A DNA stretch of 64,000 nt from Persicitalea sp963716085. GTDB taxonomy: Bacteria; Bacteroidota; Bacteroidia; Cytophagales; Spirosomataceae. The notes beneath the pieces were generated by a model. That model did not search any database and had not been told where the DNA came from. It was given only the letters and a program-made list of their open reading frames with translations. This document shows positions 58,112 to 64,000 of the stretch, in pieces. Each line of letters starts with the position of its first letter. Position 1 is the first letter of the stretch. The stretch is from contig OY970288.1 in NCBI GenBank assembly GCA_963716085.1, forward strand, positions 372,001 through 436,000. Direction: 5' to 3'. The position numbers and the translations under genes are program-made.

Positions 58112-58993
58112 CTAGTCAGACTCCTCTTGCAACAGAGTCAACATAGCTTCGGCGACTTTTCCTGCCATCATTAAATGTTGCGCGTGGTTGTGCAGCAAGT
58201 CAGGGTAGTGCTGGCAGCCTGATCTGGCCTCCTCGCGTAGAGAGACCATCTTCTCTGTTTTGCCAAATTCCCTGACCTGCGCCGACGCAGGAAATTCCGT
58301 TAAACTACCCAACTGCCCCAGGTCATTTCCTGTCAGAATTTTAGAAAGCCGCACACTCTCTGGCAAAGCATCCACGCCAATACCATGCTGCGGACGCGGA
58401 ACCTCAAACAGTGCCTCGCCGCTGGCCCGAGCGTACCAGTCGCCGCCCATGCGGGCCACCCAGTCGGTGCGGGTTTGGTCGATGCAGCCGTTTTCATCCA
58501 GGATTTTTTCGGAAAAATGCGCTAGTACCACTTCCGCAATTACCAGCACCATCGTCCCGATTTCCTTTACTTCCAGCACCCTACACTCAAACTGCGCCGG
58601 GGACTCCGCCACGCGTGGTGGCTTGATTCGCTCGGCGGGTAACATCGTGAAGCCCGCTTTTGCAAACTCGTTGATACCCCGATCGTACTCGGCGCTGCTC
58701 AGCGACATCTGCTGCACCATGTCGAAGGTGACCATGTTGACGACTACCTCCGGCACTTCCATGATATTCAACGCGGTATCCTTATAAGTACCATCACGCC
58801 CGCGCCGACCAGGCGAGAAAACCACGATCGGCGGGTCGATGCCTACGTAGTTGAAAAAGCTGAACGGGCTAAGGTTGACGCGGCCATCTTGATCCACCGT
58901 ACTGGCCAGCGCAATGGGGCGCGGGGCCACGGCGGCGGTCATGTATTGGTAAAAGGCGCGGGAACCGAGGGTAGCGGGGTCGATGGATTTCAT
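58112..58993 (-). CDS. Flavin reductase family protein (FMN-binding split barrel)
   Basis: 293 aa from ATG 58993 (MKSIDPATLGSRAFYQYMT). Family motifs: AAVAPRPIALASTVDQDGRVN, SPFSFFNYVGIDPPIVVFSPG, VVNMVTFDMVQQMSLSSAEY. FMN-dependent reductase or esterase-like. By memory, relatives often accompany tyrosine/homogentisate genes in Bacteroidota, and here fahA, phhA, hppD and hmgA follow on the same strand, split off only by the inserted HNH cassette. Substrate unknown. Confidence 0.85.
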   Translation of the reverse strand: MKSIDPATLGSRAFYQYMTAAVAPRPIALASTVDQDGRVNLSPFSFFNYVGIDPPIVVFSPGRRGRDGTYKDTALNIMEVPEVVVNMVTFDMVQQMSLSSAEYDRGINEFAKAGFTMLPAERIKPPRVAESPAQFECRVLEVKEIGTMVLVIAEVVLAHFSEKILDENGCIDQTRTDWVARMGGDWYARASGEALFEVPRPQHGIGVDALPESVRLSKILTGNDLGQLGSLTEFPASAQVREFGKTEKMVSLREEARSGCQHYPDLLHNHAQHLMMAGKVAEAMLTLLQEESD

Positions 58994-59000
58994 GAAGTGG

Positions 59001-59031
59001 ATTGCATTTTCAATTCGAAGGCTTAACTTTG
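59001..59031 (+). promoter_or_regulatory. Promoter of the second HNH cassette
   Basis: ATTG (59001-59004, one mismatch to TTTG), a 19-nt spacer and TAACTTTG (59024-59031) match the Bacteroidota promoter. It lies 35 nt before the cassette start and overlaps the 5' side of the divergent flavin reductase gene. Confidence 0.55.
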
Positions 59032-59065
59032 GAAAAGACATTTCCGTACTGCAAACCTATTCAAA

Positions 59066-59305
59066 ATGACTCAGCCAACTAGTGTTTACGATGAAGTAGC
59101 CGCTTTCATGGCGGATATGAACCCGGCTAAGGTTATTGCCTTCAAGCCATCTCCAGCAAATCAACAACGATTTGATTTACTGTTGGATAGGCAAAAGGAG
59201 GAGGGGCTTTCTTCGACCGAGAAAAGTGAGCTAGAGCATTACCTGATTTTGAACCGAATTATCGGCCTTGCCAAAGCCCAAGCCCTAAAAATAGCTTCGG
59301 CGTGA
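59066..59305 (+). CDS. Small helical protein of an HNH-nuclease cassette, copy 2
   Basis: 79 aa, the same length as its homologue at 18783. Shared pattern: PAKVIAFKPS, NQQRFDLLLDRQKEE, TEKSELEHYLILNRII and GLAKAQALK. No named family recognised. The stop overlaps the GTG start of the HNH gene (GTGA). Occurrence of the same pair twice, with the same overlap geometry, argues that the two proteins work together. Confidence 0.78.
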   Translation: MTQPTSVYDEVAAFMADMNPAKVIAFKPSPANQQRFDLLLDRQKEEGLSSTEKSELEHYLILNRIIGLAKAQALKIASA

Positions 59306-59718
59306 GAGTCAAAATTCCAACTTCCCTCAAGAAACAAATAGCTAACCATGCTGGGAAGATTTGTGAATACTGCCATTTACCCGAGCAGGTATCTTTCTTT
59401 AGCTTTCATATCGACCACATCAGAAGTCTGAAACATGGCGGTAGTTCAGATTTGGAAAATCTAGCTTTCGCCTGCCCAGACTGTAATTATTCCAAAGGAT
59501 CCGATGTGGGTACATTCTCGGAAAGTGGCAATTTCCTTGTTCGTTTCTTCAATCCTCGACAGGATCACTGGAGTAAACATTTCGAGATAGAAGACGGCCT
59601 GATAATCGGTAAAACTGAAATAGGCGAATCTACGGTTCGTGTTTTTGGGTTTAATGACACCGACAGGCTAATCTTTCGGCGTAAATTAATAGCACTGGGT
59701 CTGTATCCTAAAAAGTAA
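59302..59718 (+). CDS. HNH endonuclease, cassette copy 2
   Basis: 138 aa, GTG start within the partner stop. HNH core intact: CEYCHLPEQ, FHIDHIRSLKHGGSSDLENL, CPDCNYSKGSD, then RFFNPRQDHWSKHF. All zinc and catalytic positions seen in copy 1 are kept, while the surrounding sequence has diverged, so this is not a recent duplication. Its 3' end overlaps the fahA stop by 11 nt on the other strand. Confidence 0.88.
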   Translation: MRVKIPTSLKKQIANHAGKICEYCHLPEQVSFFSFHIDHIRSLKHGGSSDLENLAFACPDCNYSKGSDVGTFSESGNFLVRFFNPRQDHWSKHFEIEDGLIIGKTEIGESTVRVFGFNDTDRLIFRRKLIALGLYPKK

Positions 59719-60982
59719 TTCCCCGCACCTCCCCAAAACCCAGTCGCACGCCATCGCGTTCAGCATAGCCGCGCATTACTACCTCGTCGCCATCCTGAAG
59801 GTATGTACGCTCGCTGCCATCGGACAACCGCACAGGTTTCGTTCCGCCTTCGGTCATTTCCAGTAAACAGCCGGCAGGCGGCCCTGCACTACCATCCGGC
59901 CCGCTAATGGTGCCCGTAGCTAGCAGATCGCCGACGCGCAGGTTACAGCCCGACACGGTATGGTGCGCGAGTTGTTGGCGAATGTTCCAGTAAAGATGGC
60001 GCGCATTGGTGCGGCAGAGGGTAGTTTCGGTTGTCTCCGTCTCCATGGTCTGTGTCCCCACAGACCTTTGCGCTACAAGTGCCACTTCCAGATTCAGGTC
60101 AAAATTCAAAGCGCCATCGGTTTGCAAATAGGGGAGAGGCACAGGGCTTTGCGCTGGCCCGGCCACGCGAAACGCTTCGAGCGCGTCCAACGTCACGACC
60201 CAGGGCGAAATGGAAGTGGCAAAGTTCTTGCTCAAAAAAGGCCCCAGTGGCTGGTACTCCCAGCGCTGAATGTCGCGGGCCGACCAGTCGTTGACCAGTA
60301 CGCAGCCAAAAATGTAGGCTTCTGCCTCATCCGTCGAAACCGGAACGCCCAATGTGGAATTTTTTCCAATAATAAAGCCCAGTTCCAACTCATAGTCTAA
60401 CGCCCGGCTCGGGCCAAAAACGGGTTCAGTTGCTCCGGCGGGCAGCGTTTGTCCACTCGGGCGGCGAATGGGCGTTCCCGACACCACGACGGATGACGCC
60501 CGGCCATGGTACGCCACGGGCAGATGTTTCCAGTTGGGCAAGAGCGGATTGTCGGGCCGGAAGAGTTGGCCGACGTTGGTGGCATGTTCCAGGCTGGAAT
60601 AGAAGTCGGTGTAGTCTCCGATGGCAACGGGCAGGTGCATAATGGCATTGGATTGGCGGATGAGGAGCATTTCGGCAAACTGGTGCAGCACCGAATCAGT
60701 CTGGGTGAGTTGGGTTTGTAAAATGTCTCTGACCTCGCGGGTTGCCGAACGTCCCAGCGACATGAATTCGTTCAAGACACTTTGCTGGTAAACTGACTCT
60801 TTCACCTCGCTAGGGTGCAGTACACCAAATCGCGAAGCGGCCGCCATGTCGATGATCCATTCGCCGATGGCTACCCCAACCCTGGGCGGCTCCGATTCAT
60901 AGCTGAAAATGCCAAAGGGTAGGTTGTGCAATGAGAAATCGGAGTTCGATGCGATATCGAGCCAGGAAACCAGGTGCGCCAT
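59708..60982 (-). CDS. fahA: Fumarylacetoacetase
   Basis: 424 aa. Splits fumarylacetoacetate to fumarate and acetoacetate, the last step of tyrosine breakdown. Catalytic and metal motifs: DYTDFYSSLEHATNVG, PVAYHGRASSVVVSGTPI, LDYELELGFIIGK, CVLVNDWSARDIQRWEYQPLG and VGDLLATGTISGP. N-terminal SH3-like domain GIFSYESEPPRVGVAIGEW. Starts 3 nt after phhA, so the two are in one operon. The 3' end meets the HNH gene. Confidence 0.95.
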   Translation of the reverse strand: MAHLVSWLDIASNSDFSLHNLPFGIFSYESEPPRVGVAIGEWIIDMAAASRFGVLHPSEVKESVYQQSVLNEFMSLGRSATREVRDILQTQLTQTDSVLHQFAEMLLIRQSNAIMHLPVAIGDYTDFYSSLEHATNVGQLFRPDNPLLPNWKHLPVAYHGRASSVVVSGTPIRRPSGQTLPAGATEPVFGPSRALDYELELGFIIGKNSTLGVPVSTDEAEAYIFGCVLVNDWSARDIQRWEYQPLGPFLSKNFATSISPWVVTLDALEAFRVAGPAQSPVPLPYLQTDGALNFDLNLEVALVAQRSVGTQTMETETTETTLCRTNARHLYWNIRQQLAHHTVSGCNLRVGDLLATGTISGPDGSAGPPAGCLLEMTEGGTKPVRLSDGSERTYLQDGDEVVMRGYAERDGVRLGFGEVRGITF

Positions 60983-60985
60983 TTC

Positions 60986-61714
60986 TTATGATTGATATTG
61001 TTCTGATTTCTCCAAAATGCCACTGATCTCCGCCACCGAACCGTAAAGCTGTTCATAGGAGTCGATGACGAAATAATGCTTTTGAAAGCGGTCGATGTGG
61101 TAAGGCGTTTCGAGCAATTCGGCCACGGAAAAATCAAGCTTTGGTACGTCGTCACGCAGACAATACTCACTTTCGCCGGGCGAGGAAATAATGCCGCCGC
61201 CATAGATTTTCAGTTCGCCCGCTTCCCGAATCATCCCAAACTCAACGGTGTACCAATACAGCCGCGAAAGCCGTTGCAACGCAACCTCATCGTCGATGAA
61301 GCGCAGGGCAACTTTGCTCAGATCAGCCATAAAATCACAAAAAGCCTGATTGCTCAGTAGCGGCACGTGGCCAAAGGTATCGTGAAACATATCCGGCTCC
61401 TCCAAATAATCCAGTTGCTCGGGCTTACGCAGCCAGGTGGAAGCCGGAAACTGCCGATCGGCCAGGTGCTGGTAGAATTCCTGGTGCGGAATGAGCCCCG
61501 GCACCACGTACACCTCCCAGCCCGTCAGCTTGCGCAAACGCGGGTTGGTGTCTTCGGCAAAGTTCGGAATGTGATCGGCCACGAAACCGACCTTGTCCAC
61601 ACCACTGAGGTAAGCCTCACTGGCGATGCGCGGCAAAACTTCCATCTGCCGCTCAAACAGCCGCCGCCACATGGCGTGGTCGGCGGGGGTGTAAGATTTA
61701 TAGGGTTGGTACAT
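60986..61714 (-). CDS. phhA: Phenylalanine 4-monooxygenase
   Basis: 242 aa, the compact bacterial catalytic-domain form. Iron ligands are visible in FHDTFGHVPLLSN (two His) and LYWYTVEFGMI (Glu); PGLIPHQEFYQHLADRQFP is the pterin-site region. Converts Phe to Tyr with tetrahydropterin, feeding HppD and HmgA. Coupled to fahA by a 3-nt gap; 97 nt after hppD. Confidence 0.95.
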   Translation of the reverse strand: MYQPYKSYTPADHAMWRRLFERQMEVLPRIASEAYLSGVDKVGFVADHIPNFAEDTNPRLRKLTGWEVYVVPGLIPHQEFYQHLADRQFPASTWLRKPEQLDYLEEPDMFHDTFGHVPLLSNQAFCDFMADLSKVALRFIDDEVALQRLSRLYWYTVEFGMIREAGELKIYGGGIISSPGESEYCLRDDVPKLDFSVAELLETPYHIDRFQKHYFVIDSYEQLYGSVAEISGILEKSEQYQS

Positions 61715-61811
61715 ATTTGATTTTGAATTAGTGAATGAGTGAATATTGCTTCCGCCAGAGGTCGAATATTGTTACATTCCGGCATTCACTAATTCCGACA
61801 TTCAAAACTGA

Positions 61812-62936
61812 TCACAGCGTTCCCCGCAATTCCTGCTCCCTTTCAATCGCCTCGAAGAGGGCTTTGAAATTACCCTTGCCAAAAGATTTGGCACCTTTGC
61901 GCTGGATGATTTCAAAGAAGAGCGTGGGGCGGGGCATGATGGGTTTGGTGAAAATTTGCAATAAATAACCCTCCTCGTCGCGATCCACCAGAATGCCGAG
62001 TTTTCGGAGTTCATTCAGTTCCTCATCAATGTGGCCGACGCGACTCAAAAGATCGTCATAGTAGGTCTTTGGCACTTGTAAAAATTCCACGCCACGGCTT
62101 TTGAGCTGCACCACGGTATCGACGATGTCATCCGTCGCCACGGCGATGTGCTGGATGCCGGGCCCATCGTAAAAATCGAGATACTCTTCCACCTGCGACT
62201 TCTTGCGGCCTTCGGCGGGCTCGTTGATTGGGAATTTGATGCGGCCGTTGCCGTTGCTCATCACCTTGCTCATCAGGGCCGTGTAGTCGGTAGAAATATC
62301 CTTATCATCAAAGGAAACCAACTGGTTGAAGCCCATCACTTCGGCGTAAAACTTTGTCCAGACGTTCATCTCGTCCCAGCCTACATTGCCCACCATGTGA
62401 TCCACGTAGCGCAGCCCAACGGGCGCAGGCTGATAGTCGGGACGCCACGCTTCGAAACCCGGCAGGAAGATGCCGCGGTAGTTTTGCCTTTCGACAAAAA
62501 TATGAATCGTGTCGCCATAGGTGTGAATGCCTGAGCGCACCACGCGACCGCGTTCATCTTCTTCTACGGTGGGTTTCAAGAAAGGTTTGGCCCCGCGCCG
62601 GGTAGTTTCTTCGTAAGCACGGGTTGCGTCGTCCACCCACAACGCCACCACGCGTACGCCATCGCCGTGGCGGTCGATGTGCTGGCCGATGGCGGTGTCT
62701 TTGGTCAAAGGCGAAGTCAGAACCAAGCGGATTTTGTCCTGCACGATCACGTAAGACTCCCGGTCGCGAAGCCCGGTAGCCAGCCCCGCGTGCGCCAGTG
62801 GCTGGAAGCCGAAGGCAGTCTGGAAATAGTGCGCCGCCTGCCGGGCGTTGCCGACGTACAGCTCGATGTAGTCCGTGCCGTTCAGCGGCAGGAAATCCTG
62901 GGTTTCGGTCGGTTTTTCTAATTCTAGTGTTTCCAT
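61812..62936 (-). CDS. hppD: 4-hydroxyphenylpyruvate dioxygenase
   Basis: 374 aa. VOC-fold Fe(II) enzyme forming homogentisate. Ligand sites: RYVDHMVGNV (His), GIQHIAVATDDIV (His) and EEGYLLQIFTKP (Glu). The C-terminal lid RKGAKSFGKGNFKALFEAIE is typical. Second gene of the minus-strand catabolic cluster. The gap to hmgA contains a GCAAAGCCGCCAAG stretch like common dispersed bacterial repeats and a heptamer array. Confidence 0.95.
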   Translation of the reverse strand: METLELEKPTETQDFLPLNGTDYIELYVGNARQAAHYFQTAFGFQPLAHAGLATGLRDRESYVIVQDKIRLVLTSPLTKDTAIGQHIDRHGDGVRVVALWVDDATRAYEETTRRGAKPFLKPTVEEDERGRVVRSGIHTYGDTIHIFVERQNYRGIFLPGFEAWRPDYQPAPVGLRYVDHMVGNVGWDEMNVWTKFYAEVMGFNQLVSFDDKDISTDYTALMSKVMSNGNGRIKFPINEPAEGRKKSQVEEYLDFYDGPGIQHIAVATDDIVDTVVQLKSRGVEFLQVPKTYYDDLLSRVGHIDEELNELRKLGILVDRDEEGYLLQIFTKPIMPRPTLFFEIIQRKGAKSFGKGNFKALFEAIEREQELRGTL

Positions 62937-63031
62937 TTATTCAGTTGATAATTGATAGTGGATAGTTACTAATCCGTAACCAGTATTTGTTCTCGCAAAG
63001 CCGCCAAGTTTTTTTAGCAATTTTTGAAAAT

Positions 63032-63062
63032 GCCGATAGCTGATAGCCGAAAACCGACGGCC
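63032..63062 (+). repeat. Heptamer repeat array at the hmgA 3' end
   Basis: Units GCCGATA, GCTGATA, GCCGAAA, ACCGACG, GCC run up to the base before the hmgA stop codon (63063-63065, minus strand). The first two units match the array at 23792 except for one base. Confidence 0.7.
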
Positions 63063-64000
63063 TCACTCAACCCAGCTCTTGTAGTACTTCCCATCGTCGA
63101 TGGCCAGGGCAGCTCGGGTAAGCATCAGCGGCCGGAAGGTATCCACCATCACGGCCAACTCTTGGGTTTCTTTTTTGCCGATGCTGCGTTCATAAGCCCC
63201 CGGATGCGGCCCGTGCGGAATGCCGCCGGGATGTAGCGTGAGGTGGCCCGCCGCGATGTCGTTGCGGCTCATGAAATCGCCGTCTACGTAATACAGCACC
63301 TCATCGGAGTCGATGTTGCTGTGGTTGTAGGGCGCGGGGATGGCCAGCGGGTGGTAGTCGTAGAGCCGGGGGCAAAACGAGCAGACCACGAAGGCGTCGG
63401 TCTGGAACATCTGATGTACGGGCGGCGGCTGGTGCACCCGGCCCGTGATTGGTTCAAAATCATGAATCGAAATGCCCCAGGGATAGTTGTAGCCGTCCCA
63501 ACCCACCACGTCGAAGGGGTGTGAAGCGTAAGTGAGCGGATGCAGAGCGTTCTGTTTTTTTATTTTAATCAAAAAATCACCCGACTCATCGTGCGTTTCC
63601 AGATCGGTGGGCAGCTTGTAGTCGCGCTCGCTGTAAGGCGCGTGTTCTTTAAGTTGCCCAAAATGATTGCGGTAGCGGCGCGGCGTTTCCAGCGGCGCGT
63701 GCGACTCCAAGTACAGCAGACGATTATCTTCGGTGTCGAACGAAATCTGGTAAATCATCCCGCGCGGAATAACCAGATAGTCACCGTACTCGAAAGAGAT
63801 GGAACCGAAGGCGGTACGAAGCCTGCCGCTGCCTTTATGGATAAAAAGCAGTTCGTCGGCGTCGGCGTTTTTGTAGAAGTAATCAGTCAGCGAATGGCGC
63901 GGGGCCGCCACACCGACCGTGACGTCCTTATTGACCAGCAGGGGCACCCGGCTGTCCAGAAAATCGTCCATCGGCTTTACCGAAAAGCCAAGCAGCTTCC
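63063..64000 (-). CDS. hmgA: Homogentisate 1,2-dioxygenase (5' end outside window)
   Basis: About 312 C-terminal codons; the frame is open through the window end (reads KLLGFSVKPMDDFL at the edge), so Met at 63971 is internal. Ring-cleaving Fe(II) cupin: ADELLFIHKGSGRLRTAFG, YGDYLVIPRGMIYQISF, PYNHSNIDSDEVLYYVDGD and LHPGGIPHGPHPGAYE with the metal His/Glu set. Turns homogentisate into maleylacetoacetate. A maleylacetoacetate isomerase gene was not found in the window. First gene of the catabolic cluster. Confidence 0.94.
   Translation of the reverse strand, partial: KLLGFSVKPMDDFLDSRVPLLVNKDVTVGVAAPRHSLTDYFYKNADADELLFIHKGSGRLRTAFGSISFEYGDYLVIPRGMIYQISFDTEDNRLLYLESHAPLETPRRYRNHFGQLKEHAPYSERDYKLPTDLETHDESGDFLIKIKKQNALHPLTYASHPFDVVGWDGYNYPWGISIHDFEPITGRVHQPPPVHQMFQTDAFVVCSFCPRLYDYHPLAIPAPYNHSNIDSDEVLYYVDGDFMSRNDIAAGHLTLHPGGIPHGPHPGAYERSIGKKETQELAVMVDTFRPLMLTRAALAIDDGKYYKSWVE

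Noticed and set aside
1..64000. CRISPR arrays, tRNA, rRNA, prophage or integrative element genes
   Set aside because: No regularly spaced identical repeats with unique spacers, no cloverleaf or rRNA sequence, and no integrase, terminase or conjugation genes were found on either strand. The short heptamer and 14-mer arrays have no spacers.

Overview
The window reads as a chromosome segment from a Bacteroidota bacterium, most likely order Cytophagales (Spirosoma/Dyadobacter-like). The grounds are the GC-rich, tightly packed genes, promoters of the Bacteroidota type (TAnnTTTG at -7, TTTG near -33), Bacteroidota-type TamB/TamA, DUF3127, DUF4143 and DUF2520 proteins, PVC-type haem-binding dehydrogenases, and a complete homogentisate route for tyrosine. 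No rRNA, tRNA, CRISPR array or replication origin was seen. Both ends cut through genes: a large secreted protein on the left and homogentisate 1,2-dioxygenase on the right.

Layout. 1-11.3 kb: a secreted protein downstream of prmA, a LolA-like periplasmic protein, and a translationally coupled tamB-tamA pair. 11.4-18.3 kb: an export-targeted set of a DUF1080 protein, a HEAT-repeat/cytochrome c dehydrogenase and two tandem neutral-ceramidase-like hydrolases. 18.3-23.7 kb: mce, sbcD, kdsC, an AGE epimerase and a DUF2520 protein, with an inserted two-gene small-protein/HNH cassette and a MITE-like element. 23.7-27.5 kb: three glycosyltransferases. 27.5-35.2 kb: a DUF4143 ATPase, acyltransferase, VOC protein, SGNH esterase, DUF3127 protein, MscS channel and a second cytochrome c protein. 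35.2-45.5 kb: accessory DNA with lower GC patches, rich in toxin-antitoxin-like modules (DUF5615/broken DUF433, VapC/Phd-like, MNT/frameshifted HEPN, DUF4160/DUF2442), an Rpn-like nuclease and a duplicated permease tail. 45.5-50.8 kb: metallopeptidase, then ThuA, mannonate dehydratase, SDR and Gfo/Idh/MocA genes for uronate or sugar-acid use. 50.8-58 kb: a low-GC MFS/spermidine-synthase-like protein, phosphoesterase, Nudix, YtxH, GT39, SIMPL and DUF1080 proteins. 58-64 kb: phenylalanine/tyrosine catabolism (hmgA, hppD, phhA, fahA, all on the minus strand) plus a flavin reductase, with a second copy of the small-protein/HNH cassette on the opposite strand between fahA and the reductase.

The signals least explained by ordinary annotation are: the two dispersed small-protein/HNH cassettes; a 178-bp element with 14-bp perfect terminal inverted repeats and a 6-bp direct repeat; a degenerate 7-bp repeat family that sits on gene ends and inside a glycosyltransferase linker; the abrupt GC drop in the barrel half of tamA; and several broken genes in the accessory region.
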